Part shown: in pieces, positions 35,263 to 50,806 of the stretch
Layout of the letters: each line of letters begins with the position of its first letter
Numbering within the stretch: the stretch's first letter is position 1
Assembly: GCA_949878425.1 (NCBI GenBank)
Contig: CATLAL010000009.1
Location: forward strand, 1 to 64,000
Length of the DNA: 64,000 nucleotides
DNA from: an uncultured Oscillospiraceae bacterium
GTDB lineage: Bacteria > Bacillota > Clostridia > Oscillospirales > Oscillospiraceae
Direction of reading: 5' to 3'
Notes under the pieces: generated by a model
What the model saw: only the letters and a program-made list of their open reading frames with translations
Databases searched by the model: none
What the model was told of the DNA's origin: nothing
Translations under genes and position numbers: made by a program

Positions 35263-35280
35263 TCTCTATAGGTCTCATAC

Positions 35281-35479
35281 TATAACGCAGTTGAAAAGGA
35301 GTACATGCTGGGCTCCGTCCCGTGGGCCGCGCTCTGCGCGGCTTAAGCTGGGGCGGCCGGAAGGCCGCAAGGCCCCATGACGCGAGCATAGCCCTTTTGG
35401 GACCGTCATTGCCGCCTACGGCGTCAACGACCGGTCCGGTGGCCCTAAACTTTACCGCTTTTCAACTGTAGCGACTATA
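35281..35479 (-). mobile_element. MITE family 1, copy C
   Basis: The left end TATAACGCAGTTGAAAAG (small deletion against the consensus) lies at 35281. The right end TTTTCAACTGTAGCGACTATA finishes at 35479. The core hairpin is at 35327-35341. An extra segment of about 70 bp with small hairpins separates the core from the right end. 35480-35557 shows nothing recognisable. Confidence 0.78.
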
Positions 35480-35557
35480 GACTGTTCTTCAACTAAAAGC
35501 TTACTTCCGTTACCGGGCAAAAATTCAGGAATAGCAGTGGGTTTAGCCCCGCATTAA

Positions 35558-35596
35558 AGGTCTTTTTGATACTTTTTCTTTCAAGAAAAAGTATCA
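35558..35596 (-). repeat. Palindromic repeat family 2, copy R3, overlapping the potD stop
   Basis: The inverted form of GATACTTTTTCTTGAAAGAA with its TATCAAAAAGA flank. The TGA stop of potD (35594-35596) is formed by the repeat's outer bases. Confidence 0.75.
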
Positions 35597-36667
35597 GCCG
35601 CAGGCGCTGCGGAACTGGTTCCAGATCTCGCTGTGGAGGTCCTCCGCCTCCTGGGAGATATTCTGGACGATCTCGCCCTGGGCGGACGTCGCCGGCAGGA
35701 CCAGAAACTTTCGCATCTCCGGGGAGATGAACTCCTCCGCCGCCTGGTTGGTGCAGTAGTAGCCGGTGTACTCAGCGCACTTGGCGGCGTTCTCCGGGCG
35801 GTTGATATAGTCCAGGAAGGCGTAGGCCGCGTCCGCGTTGGGGGCCTGGGAGGGGATGAAGGCGCCCATGATGCCGAAGCCCAGGCCCTCCTTGGGGTAG
35901 ACCATCTCCAGGTCGGGCCGGGCGGTCATGGCCAGGTACACCTGGGAGGTGTAGAGGAAGGCCGCGGCCACCTCGCCGCTGATGAGGAAGTCCTGGGTGT
36001 TGCTGTCGTTGATCACCCGGATGTTGGGGGCCAGCTCCAGCAGCTTGTCCCCAGCGGCGCGGATGACGTCCAGGTCCTCCGTGTTGTAGGACTGGCCCAG
36101 CACCTTCAGGGCGATGCCGTTGATCACCCGGTAGTTGGCGGTGAGGGCCACGCTGTCCGCCAGGGCCGGGTCCCACAGGTCCTCATAGCCGGTGAGCTCC
36201 ACGTCCGTCAGCGCCGGGTCGTAGACCAGCAGGGGGATGCCCGCCCCGTGGGGCACGGTGTACTCGTTCTGGGGGTCGTAGAACTGGGACATAAAGACCG
36301 GGTTCAGATCGGCGTAGCTCTCCAGCCGGGCGGTGTCCAGCTTCTGGGCCAGGCCCTCCTGGATCACCAGCTCGATGATATAGTCGTCGGCGATCACCAG
36401 GTCGTAGTCTCCCCCCTCCGTCTCCTCCAGCTTGGCCAGCATGTCCTCGTCGTAGTCAAAGTTGGAGTAGCGGATGCGCACGCCGGTCTCCTCCTCAAAG
36501 CCGGAGAGGATCTCCTGGGGGAACATGCCGTCCCAGGTGTAGAGGTTCAGCTCACCCCCCAGCTTGCCGTCCTCCCCGCCCTGCGGGCTCTGGCCGCAGC
36601 CGGCGCAGAGCGCCGCCGCCAGGGTCAGGGCCAGGGCCAGGGCCCGCCTGCAAATAGATGGTTTCAT
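35594..36667 (-). CDS. potD: Spermidine/putrescine-binding lipoprotein
   Basis: A 357-residue extracellular solute-binding protein of the PotD/PotF family. The signal peptide ends in a lipobox LCAGC (Cys near residue 23), so the mature protein is lipid-anchored. LNLYTWDGMFPQEILSGFEEE and DYDLVIADDYII near residue 80 are typical of polyamine binders, and acidic residues in the cleft fit a cationic ligand. It is the last gene of a potABCD operon, as in many bacteria. Confidence 0.92.
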   Translation of the reverse strand: MKPSICRRALALALTLAAALCAGCGQSPQGGEDGKLGGELNLYTWDGMFPQEILSGFEEETGVRIRYSNFDYDEDMLAKLEETEGGDYDLVIADDYIIELVIQEGLAQKLDTARLESYADLNPVFMSQFYDPQNEYTVPHGAGIPLLVYDPALTDVELTGYEDLWDPALADSVALTANYRVINGIALKVLGQSYNTEDLDVIRAAGDKLLELAPNIRVINDSNTQDFLISGEVAAAFLYTSQVYLAMTARPDLEMVYPKEGLGFGIMGAFIPSQAPNADAAYAFLDYINRPENAAKCAEYTGYYCTNQAAEEFISPEMRKFLVLPATSAQGEIVQNISQEAEDLHSEIWNQFRSACG

Positions 36668-36683
36668 TTCAAACGTACCTCCG

Positions 36684-37487
36684 TTAAATGGAATGTTCCC
36701 CCGGCGGGAGCTCCCGCCGGCGCTTCTGCCGCCCCACCAGGGCGGCTCCCGCCAGCAGCAGAACCGTCACGGCCAGCAGGACCGTGGCCAGGGCGTTGAT
36801 CTCCGGGGTGACCCCGGTTTTCAGCTTGGTGTAGATTTTGACCGGCAGGGTGTTGACCCGGGAGCCAGTGACGAAAATACTGATCACCACATCGTCAAAG
36901 CTCATGGCAAAGGAGAGCATGACCCCGGAGAGAATGCCCGGCGCTATGGCGGGGAATGTGACGTCCCAGAACACCCGGAAGGGGCCGGCCCCCAGGTCCA
37001 TAGCCGCCTCCTCCAGGGACTTGTCCATCCCCACCAGCCGGGTGCTCACCATGGAGTAGACGTAGGGGATGCAGAAGGCGGTGTGGGCAATCACCAGGGT
37101 CACCATGCCGAAGGGCAGGTTCATCAGGGAGAATACGGAGAGAAAGACCATGCCCAGGATGATCTCCGGGATCATGATGGGCAGCATGGAGACCATGGCC
37201 ACCGCCTCGTTGAGGCGGCTCTTTTTCCGGTACATGCCGATGGCCCCCGTGGTGCCGATCACCGCCGCGGCCAGGCAGCTGAAGAGAGCCAGAATGAGGC
37301 TGTTAACCAGGGCCTCCCGCAGGTCCCGGTCCCGCAGCAGTTCGCCGTACCACCTCAGGGAGAAGCCCCCCCACACGGAGGATATCTTCGACTCGTTAAA
37401 GGAGTAGACCACCGTGAGGAGGATAGGGACGTAGGTGAGGACCGTCACAAGGCCCACGTAGACAAAGGGCCACTTTTTCGTTCGCAT
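36684..37487 (-). CDS. potC: Polyamine ABC transporter permease
   Basis: A 267-residue inner-membrane permease with about six helices and the ABC-importer EAA loop (EEAAMDLGAGPFRVFWDVTFP). The start is the ATG at 37487. The same frame is open further upstream but there lies inside potB in another frame. It is 5 nt downstream of potB with a weak ribosome site, so it is probably translationally coupled. Confidence 0.92.
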   Translation of the reverse strand: MRTKKWPFVYVGLVTVLTYVPILLTVVYSFNESKISSVWGGFSLRWYGELLRDRDLREALVNSLILALFSCLAAAVIGTTGAIGMYRKKSRLNEAVAMVSMLPIMIPEIILGMVFLSVFSLMNLPFGMVTLVIAHTAFCIPYVYSMVSTRLVGMDKSLEEAAMDLGAGPFRVFWDVTFPAIAPGILSGVMLSFAMSFDDVVISIFVTGSRVNTLPVKIYTKLKTGVTPEINALATVLLAVTVLLLAGAALVGRQKRRRELPPGEHSI

Positions 37488-37492
37488 CGCCG

Positions 37493-38362
37493 TTACACCA
37501 GCCCTTCCAGCTTGGCGGTCCCGGTGAGCCTCCGGTACAGCCGGATCATCAGCGTGGTGAGGACCAGCAGCACCACCGAGAGGGCCGCGGCGAAGGGCTG
37601 GTTGCGCCCCCGGGTGATCTGCTCCTGGATAACGCTGCCCACCAGCACGATCTTGTTGCCCCCCAGCAGGTCCGCGATGAAGAACAGACCCATGGAGGGG
37701 ATAAAGGTCAGCACCACCCCGGACAGGAGCCCCGGCAGCGTCAGCTTGAACGTCACCGTCCAGAACGCCTGGAGGGACGAGGCCCCCAGGTCCCTTGCCG
37801 CCTCCGCCAGGGTCCAGTCCAGCTTCTCCGCGCAGGAGTACACCGCCAGAATCATGAAGGGCAGCAGGGAGTAGACCATGCCCACCACCACGGCGGGGTA
37901 GGTGTAGAGCAGCTTCAGGGGCCCCTCCGTGAGATGGAGGCCCATGAGCAGCCGGTCTAGCACCCCGTTGCTGCGAAAGACGATGATCCACCCGTAGAGC
38001 CGGATGAGGGCGCTGGTCCAGAAGGGGATCATGATGAGCAGCAGCATCCGCCTCCTCCACACCGGGCCCATTTTGGCCATGAAGTACCCGTAGGGGTAGC
38101 CCAGCAGGGCCACCAGGGACGTGGACAGCAGGGCCAGCCGGAAGGACTCCTTAAAGGTATTCAAATACAGGGGCTCGAAGATCCGCCGGTAGTTCTCCAG
38201 GGTGAAGTCAAAGTCCACCCCCCACACCTCCGCCCGGCGCAGGAAGCTGAGGAGGAAGAGGTAGAGGATCGGCAGGGCCACAAAGAGGAGGGTAAAGAGG
38301 TAGATGGGCCCCAGCAGCAGCCAGGGGGTCCGTTTTTGGGAGGGAAGCCTGTTTTTGCCCAT
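37493..38362 (-). CDS. potB: Polyamine ABC transporter permease
   Basis: A 289-residue permease with six predicted helices and an EAA loop (AEAARDLGASSLQAFWTVTFK). The start is the ATG at 38362, behind GAGGCGG. It pairs with PotC to form the channel. Confidence 0.92.
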   Translation of the reverse strand: MGKNRLPSQKRTPWLLLGPIYLFTLLFVALPILYLFLLSFLRRAEVWGVDFDFTLENYRRIFEPLYLNTFKESFRLALLSTSLVALLGYPYGYFMAKMGPVWRRRMLLLIMIPFWTSALIRLYGWIIVFRSNGVLDRLLMGLHLTEGPLKLLYTYPAVVVGMVYSLLPFMILAVYSCAEKLDWTLAEAARDLGASSLQAFWTVTFKLTLPGLLSGVVLTFIPSMGLFFIADLLGGNKIVLVGSVIQEQITRGRNQPFAAALSVVLLVLTTLMIRLYRRLTGTAKLEGLV

Positions 38363-38372
38363 AGCCGCCTCC

Positions 38373-39356
38373 TCACTGCCCGTCGTCGGCCACGGGCACC
38401 GCGTGCTCCGCCAGCCAGCCGATCCGGCAGGAGCTCCCTTCCCGGATGTCGGAATCAAGGCCATACCGGCTGGCGGTGATCTGCTGGCCGTCGGCGAGCC
38501 GGAAGAGGATGCGCAGCTGCCCCCCGGCAAAGGACTTCTCCAGCACCGCCGCCTCCCGGGTACACTGGGGCTCCCCGGCCATGAGCACATTCTCCGTGCG
38601 GATGGCGTAGGTCCCGCCCCCCTCCCGGAGGATGTTGGCGCTGCCCACGAAGCTGGCCACGAAGCTGGTTCGGGGCCGGTAGTAGATGTCGTTGGGGGTC
38701 CCCACCTGCTCCAGCACCCCCCGGTTCATCACCGCGATGCGGTCGGACATAGTGATGGCCTCCTCCTGGTCGTGGGTAATATAAATAAAGGTAGTGCCCA
38801 GCTGCTTTTGCAGCCGCTTGAGCTCCAGCTGCATCTGCCGGCGCAGCTTCAGGTCCAGAGCCCCCAGGGGCTCGTCCAGCAGCAGCACCCTGGGCTCGCC
38901 CGCCACCGCCCGGGCGATGGCCACCCGCTGGCGCTGCCCCCCGGAGAGCTGGGAGGGCATCCGGTGGCCGAACCCCTCCAGCTGCACCAGCTGGAGCAGC
39001 TGCGCCACCTTGGCGGCGATGGCGTCCCGGGGGACCTTTCGCAGCTTCAGGCCGTAGCCGATGTTCTCAGCCACCGTCATGTGGGGGAAGAGGGCGTAGT
39101 TCTGAAAGACCGTGTTGACGGAGCGGCGGTTGGGCTCCAGGGAAGTGATGTCCTCCCCCTCCAGCACCACCGACCCGGCGTCCGGCGCCTCCAGCCCCGC
39201 GATGATCCGCAGGGTGGTGGTCTTGCCGCAGCCGGAGGAGCCCAGAAGGGTGATGAATTCCCCCCGCTCTACCGTCAGGTCGATCCCCTCCAGCACCGGC
39301 GTCCCGCCGAAGCGCTTTCGGACCCCCCGCAGCTCCAGTATTGTCTGCTTGTCCAT
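38373..39356 (-). CDS. potA: Polyamine ABC transporter ATP-binding protein
   Basis: A 327-residue ATPase. Walker A GSSGCGKTT is near residue 39, the signature LSGGQRQRVAIARA near 137 and Walker B VLLLDEPLGALD near 157. The C-terminal TOBE region (from about 240) is typical of MalK/PotA-type importers. It is the first gene of the operon; the next is 10 nt away. Confidence 0.95.
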   Translation of the reverse strand: MDKQTILELRGVRKRFGGTPVLEGIDLTVERGEFITLLGSSGCGKTTTLRIIAGLEAPDAGSVVLEGEDITSLEPNRRSVNTVFQNYALFPHMTVAENIGYGLKLRKVPRDAIAAKVAQLLQLVQLEGFGHRMPSQLSGGQRQRVAIARAVAGEPRVLLLDEPLGALDLKLRRQMQLELKRLQKQLGTTFIYITHDQEEAITMSDRIAVMNRGVLEQVGTPNDIYYRPRTSFVASFVGSANILREGGGTYAIRTENVLMAGEPQCTREAAVLEKSFAGGQLRILFRLADGQQITASRYGLDSDIREGSSCRIGWLAEHAVPVADDGQ

Positions 39357-39407
39357 AGTAAACCGCGTTTCACCTTTCTAGTCTCTGCATATGGCGCATT
39401 CTCCGGT

Positions 39408-39436
39408 ATCATATCACAGCAAACAGGTGTTTGCAA
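39408..39436 (-). promoter_or_regulatory. Promoter of potABCD
   Basis: On the minus strand, TTGCAA (39431-39436), a 17-nt spacer and TATGAT (39408-39413), about 50 nt before potA. Confidence 0.75.
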
Positions 39437-39483
39437 CCCTTTTCCGGCAAAAAACAGGGGCAGAGATTCTTTTTTGATGCGCC

Positions 39484-39540
39484 GGGGAATGCCTATCTAT
39501 ACGTTAGCCCCCGGAGCTAGCGAGTAGATAGGCACTCCCC
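39484..39540. repeat. Inverted repeat with 16-bp arms; related copy near 59341
   Basis: 39484-39499 and 39525-39540 are inverted repeats with one mismatch (GGGGAATGCCTATCTA). The inner and right part, CCCCCGGAGCT through TAGATAGGCA to CCCCGAA, recurs at 59341-59386. It lies in the gap between the divergent potA and ABC exporter promoters. Confidence 0.65.
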
Positions 39541-39612
39541 GAAACCAGGTGAAGAACCCACTTTCCCCCTGGTGGAAGGCCGCAGTGGGATAAAAAAATT
39601 TCCTCCAGGGAC

Positions 39613-39643
39613 TTGACCTTCCACCGGCTGGAGGGTGTATAAG
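39613..39643 (+). promoter_or_regulatory. Promoter of the ABC exporter pair
   Basis: TTGACC (39613-39618) and TGTATAAG. The minus-10 box is TGTATA with a 17-nt spacer or TATAAG with 19. Confidence 0.55.
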
Positions 39644-39674
39644 GGGGACAGACAACCGAGAGGAGGCGGCAGCT

Positions 39675-40391
39675 ATGCTCACCATTTCCCACTACACCAA
39701 GACCTATCCCGGCGGGAAGACCGCCGTGGACGACCTGACCCTCCACGTCCCGCCGGGGGAGATCTGCGGCTTCATCGGCCGCAACGGCGCGGGCAAGACC
39801 ACCACGCTCCGGGCCGTTGCCGGGGTGATGGACTTCACCCAGGGAACCATCTGCATCGGCGGCCACGATGTGCGGCGGGAGCCGGTGGCAGCCAAGTCCA
39901 TCACGGCCTTTCTGCCGGACAACCCGGACCTGTACGAGTTTATGAGCGGCATCCAGTACCTGAACCTGGTGGCGGACCTCTACGCCATCCCCGCCCGGCA
40001 GCGGGAGGAGCGCATCCGGCGCTATGGGGACAGCTTCTCCCTGACGGCGGATCTGGGCGGGGCCATTGCCGGCTACTCCCACGGCATGAAGCAGAAGCTG
40101 GCCCTCATCTCCGCCCTCATGCGCCGGCCCAAGCTGCTGATCCTGGACGAGCCCTTCGTGGGTCTGGACCCGGAGGCCTCCCACCTGCTCAAGGGGTATC
40201 TCCAAGAGCTGTGTGGGGAGGGCGGGGCGGTGTTCTTCTCCACCCACGTGCTGGAGGTGGCGGAGAAGCTGTGCCACACCATCGCCATCATCCAGGACGG
40301 GCGGCTGGTGCGCCACGGGCCCACGGACCAGGTGGTGGGGGACTCCAGCCTGGAGCAGGTGTTCCTGGGCCTTGGGGAGGAGCGGAAATGA
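39675..40391 (+). CDS. ABC transporter ATP-binding protein
   Basis: A 238-residue ABC-2 type ATPase. Walker A GRNGAGKTTT is near residue 35, the signature is the variant YSHGMKQKLALISALM near 133, and Walker B LLILDEPFVGLD is near 155. With the permease gene, which it overlaps by 4 nt, it forms an exporter of unknown cargo. AGGAGGCGG precedes the ATG. Confidence 0.93.
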   Translation: MLTISHYTKTYPGGKTAVDDLTLHVPPGEICGFIGRNGAGKTTTLRAVAGVMDFTQGTICIGGHDVRREPVAAKSITAFLPDNPDLYEFMSGIQYLNLVADLYAIPARQREERIRRYGDSFSLTADLGGAIAGYSHGMKQKLALISALMRRPKLLILDEPFVGLDPEASHLLKGYLQELCGEGGAVFFSTHVLEVAEKLCHTIAIIQDGRLVRHGPTDQVVGDSSLEQVFLGLGEERK

Positions 40392-41968
40392 GAACGTTTT
40401 TGGTTCTGGCCCGGGTACAGCTCCGGGCTCTGCTGGTCTCCTTCCGTGTGGGCGGCAGCAGAAAAAGAGCCGCCTCCGGCTGGGCGGCTCTGGTCCTGAT
40501 GGCAGGAGTGTGCCTCTACGTATCCGGGGTATACAGCTTCGCCCTGGGGGGCCAGCTGGCCCAGGCGGGGTGCCTGGAGCTGCTGTTGATGATGCTGCCC
40601 GCCGCGGCGGTGATGGCGGGCCTGGCCTGTACCGCCTTTGCCGCCCAGGGGGTGGTCTTTGGCGGCCGGGACGCGGATTTTCTCCTCTCCATGCCGGTGG
40701 ACGCCTTCACGGTGCTGCTGGCAAAGCTGACGGCCCTCTACGCGGAGAACCTGCTGCTGTGCGCCTTCCTGGTGCTGCCCGCCGGGGCGGCGTGGCTGTG
40801 GTTCGGCGGAGGCGGCGGGGCGCTGTTCGCGGTCCGGCTGGTGATTGGCGTTCTGTTCCTGGCTCTGCTGCCCACGGTGCTGAGCCTAGCGGCGGGATAC
40901 CTCCTCAGCTGGCTGGGGAGCCGCCTGGGCAACCGGAAGAGCGTGAATTTGGTCCTGTGCCTCCTGCTGACGGCGGGCATCCTCTTTCTGGTCCTCCGGC
41001 TCAACGGCCTGGTGGGAGCTCTGGCCGCCGGGGCCCTGGGACTGGGGGAGGGCGGCGGCCTGTGGAGTCTGCCCCTCCGGCTGTTCCAACAGGGGGTGTG
41101 CGGCGACTGGGAGACGCTGGTGATGATCTGCCTCATATCCCTGGCCCCGGCTCTGGCGGCGGTCTGGCTCTTTTCCCGCAGCTACCGGCAGATCCTCACC
41201 GGCCTCCATAGCCGGGGCCGGCGGGAGGTCTACCGCCTGGGCCGTCTGCGGACGGCGGGCCGGCGGCAGGCCCTCCTCCGGAAGGAGGCGGCGCGCTACT
41301 TCGGCACGCCCATCTACCTCTTTAACACCGGCATCGGGCTGATCGCGCTGCCGGCGGGGGGAATCGCGGCGGCGGTGATGGGCGAAAAGCTCCGGGCCCT
41401 GCTGGAGTCCACGGGACTGCCTGTGCTGGCCCTGGCCGTGGCGGCGGTGGGGACGGCCCTGGCCATGGTGGCCATCACTGCCTCCTCCGTCAGCCTGGAG
41501 GGGCGGACCCTATGGATTCTGAAGTCCGCCCCGGTGCCTGCGGGGGAGGCGCTGGACAGCAAGGCCGGCTTCCAGCTGCTGCTGGAGGCCCCCTGCCTGC
41601 TGGTGGGGACGGCGGGCCTGGCCTGGGGACTGGGCCTGGGGGCGGCGGAGGGGGCGCTGCTGCTCCTGGCGGGCGGGACCTTCGCCTGCTTCACCGCCCT
41701 GCTGGGCCTGACGGTCAACCTGCTCTTCCCCAAGCTGGACGCGGTCAGCCCCATGGCGGTGGTCAAGCAGTCCATGTCCGCCATACTGGCCACCTTGGGC
41801 GGCATGGCCGCCGCGGCGGGGCTGGGCCTGGCGGTCTGGACGCTGGGAGGCATTCTGGGAGAGGCGGGGGCCCTGGCGGCGTGCGCCCTGGTCCTGCTGG
41901 TTCTCAGCGCCGGGCTGTACCGCTGGCTCCACACCCGGGGGGTGAGGCGCTTCGCGGAGCTGCTGTAG
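40388..41968 (+). CDS. Multi-spanning ABC exporter permease
   Basis: A 526-residue, strongly hydrophobic protein with about 12 membrane segments and a basic cytoplasmic loop near residues 275-305 (RRQALLRKEAARYFGTP). It starts at the ATG overlapping the ATPase stop codon. This two-gene layout is common for ABC-2 exporters of bacteriocin-immunity, lipid or peptide type, but no substrate can be named. Confidence 0.87.
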   Translation: MRTFLVLARVQLRALLVSFRVGGSRKRAASGWAALVLMAGVCLYVSGVYSFALGGQLAQAGCLELLLMMLPAAAVMAGLACTAFAAQGVVFGGRDADFLLSMPVDAFTVLLAKLTALYAENLLLCAFLVLPAGAAWLWFGGGGGALFAVRLVIGVLFLALLPTVLSLAAGYLLSWLGSRLGNRKSVNLVLCLLLTAGILFLVLRLNGLVGALAAGALGLGEGGGLWSLPLRLFQQGVCGDWETLVMICLISLAPALAAVWLFSRSYRQILTGLHSRGRREVYRLGRLRTAGRRQALLRKEAARYFGTPIYLFNTGIGLIALPAGGIAAAVMGEKLRALLESTGLPVLALAVAAVGTALAMVAITASSVSLEGRTLWILKSAPVPAGEALDSKAGFQLLLEAPCLLVGTAGLAWGLGLGAAEGALLLLAGGTFACFTALLGLTVNLLFPKLDAVSPMAVVKQSMSAILATLGGMAAAAGLGLAVWTLGGILGEAGALAACALVLLVLSAGLYRWLHTRGVRRFAELL

Positions 41969-42298
41969 TGCCCTAGTTATTCGGCGGCACCGGGGGTTTC
42001 ACCCCGGACCCCCTGGGGGAGTTCCGCGCTCCCGGGGGCCGGCTTAGAGCTGGGGCGGGCAAAGCCCGCCTAACGCCGGCGCCAGCCCCCAAGCCCCCGC
42101 TTCACGGGAGTCCGGGATAGGCCCTGCGCTTCTCAGCCACTGAGTTGGAAGCGTCCTTCTGCCACCTTGGCGTCCGCCCGGCTCCGCCTGCCGGCCGTAG
42201 GCGGTTGAAAACCGCCGGGCCTGTTGTTGGGCGAAGCCCAATGACGGTCCAAAGGAAGGGGCAGAGCTGCCGTCGGCCTGTGACCAGGACTGCATTTT
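41969..42298. repeat. Gene-free stretch with GC-rich hairpin repeats
   Basis: No coding frame is convincing. The stretch holds small hairpins of the same style as other intergenic repeats, for example GGCGGGCAAAGCCCGCC near 42055 and GTTGGGCGAAGCCCAA near 42225. The GGCTTAGAGCTGGGGCGG segment resembles the MITE family 1 core. Confidence 0.5.
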
Positions 42299-42299
42299 A

Positions 42300-42350
42300 A
42301 AGGGAAAGAACCATCTCCCGTCTGCGCTGACGGAGATGGTTCTTTCCCTT
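42300..42350. terminator. 19-bp perfect hairpin between convergent genes
   Basis: Arms 42300-42318 and 42332-42350 pair perfectly (AAGGGAAAGAACCATCTCC), with further pairing inside. There is no U-tract on either strand. It lies between the permease (plus) and a GNAT gene (minus). 42351-42519 holds no gene I can support. Confidence 0.65.
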
Positions 42351-42519
42351 CGTGGGCCGGCAGGCGAAGTGGGTAGACCTCGCTCTATCGGTAGAAACCG
42401 GGTCATTCGGCGGCTTCGCCTGCTGCTCCTCGGTGCACTGCGTAAAATCCCCTCGTAACACAGCGGGGGTCCCGTGGAGCGCCGCAAAGCGGCGCTTTCG
42501 CGCTAAGGCCGCCGCCTCA

Positions 42520-42978
42520 TTATTTAAGGGCCATAACATAGATCTGGCAGGGGTTCCAAGGGTCCCACAGAGTGGGAAAGCACTCCAGCTCCAAAAACCC
42601 CATGCTCCGGTAGAAGGCGGCCGTGCGGTCGTAGGCCGCGTACCGGCCCTCCTCCACGGTCTTTACCTGCAAAAAGGCGTAGCCCCGGTCTCTGGCATAG
42701 GCGCGCAGGGCCTGGAAGAGGGCCCGCCCGATCCCCCGGCGGTGGTACGCCGGCGCGACGCCCATGACGGCCACCTCAGCCGTGTGGGGGCTGGTCTCCT
42801 TCAGCGTGATAAAACCCCGGACGCACGCCCCCTCCAGGTCCGCCCAGAAGGGCTGCTCCCGGCTCTCCCGGATGTAGGACGCGGTGCTCTCCGGCAGGCC
42901 GAACCACTCCGGCAGATCCTCCAGGATGGCCCGGGCGGCCGCCTCCCGCTTGTCCGGGTCCTCCAGGAACAAAACCAT
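42520..42978 (-). CDS. GNAT N-acetyltransferase
   Basis: A 152-residue acetyltransferase. AEVAVMGVAPAYHRRGIGRAL near residue 80 contains the acetyl-CoA binding R/QxxGxG/A loop (RRGIGR), and FYRSMGFLELE near 132 is the usual C-terminal motif. The start is the ATG at 42978 behind AGGAAGG; a TTG seven codons earlier overlaps that site. It is divergent from rpoB. Substrate unknown. Confidence 0.88.
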   Translation of the reverse strand: MVLFLEDPDKREAAARAILEDLPEWFGLPESTASYIRESREQPFWADLEGACVRGFITLKETSPHTAEVAVMGVAPAYHRRGIGRALFQALRAYARDRGYAFLQVKTVEEGRYAAYDRTAAFYRSMGFLELECFPTLWDPWNPCQIYVMALK

Positions 42979-43019
42979 AGAAAATGTCCTTCCTATCAAA
43001 AAATTCCCGGGAATATACC

Positions 43020-43048
43020 TTGACAGCTCATGAAAAAAATGGTATACT
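43020..43048 (+). promoter_or_regulatory. Promoter of rpoBC
   Basis: TTGACA (43020-43025), a 17-nt spacer and TATACT (43043-43048). The leader to the rpoB start would be about 200 nt. Confidence 0.8.
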
Positions 43049-43254
43049 AAATTGCTTTATATATAGAAAAGGGGTGGAAAAATCTCCACCTACTATCGGC
43101 AGTATAGCAGATTTGCCCGAAAAAAGCAAGAGAAAAATGCGAAAAAAGTTCCAACGCGCCCATGCGTATCAATTTGCGGAAAACTATGCCGGTGCGCCGC
43201 CGTCAAACGGGGCGGGCGGTCCGGACCGGCGGAAAGGCAGATGGTTGTAACAAG

Positions 43255-46953
<3,699 letters not shown>

Positions 46954-46975
46954 GCGGAGGAGGAGCTGAGAGCAA

Positions 46976-50650
<3,675 letters not shown>

Positions 50651-50674
50651 ACAGACCAGGGCAGACTGGACAGC

Positions 50675-50710
50675 GCCCCGCCCGGCCGGTGGAAACCGGC
50701 CGGGCGGGGC
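50675..50710 (+). terminator. 16-bp GC hairpin after rpoC
   Basis: A perfect stem 50675-50690 with 50695-50710 and a GGAA tetraloop. There is no U-tract: the next base begins the TTGCAA box of the following promoter. Confidence 0.75.
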
Positions 50711-50739
50711 TTGCAATGGCGCGGCGAATCTGGTACAAT
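50711..50739 (+). promoter_or_regulatory. Promoter of the WG-repeat gene
   Basis: TTGCAA (50711-50716), a 17-nt spacer and TACAAT (50734-50739). Its first base touches the rpoC terminator stem. Confidence 0.75.
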
Positions 50740-50806
50740 TTCCAACGGCGTATCCAGTAAGCCTTTTATAAAATATCACAATAAGAACAATTGGGAGGAT
50801 TGGAAC

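Noticed and set aside
37488-38060. An apparent 5' extension of potC
   Set aside because: It lies inside potB in another frame and has Ala/Gly/Arg/His-rich low-complexity sequence; potC begins at 37487.
39635-40391. A long plus-strand frame that appears to fuse the ABC ATPase region to the permease
   Set aside because: The first part reads the ATPase gene in the wrong frame. The true ATPase starts at 39675 in another frame and the permease at 40388.
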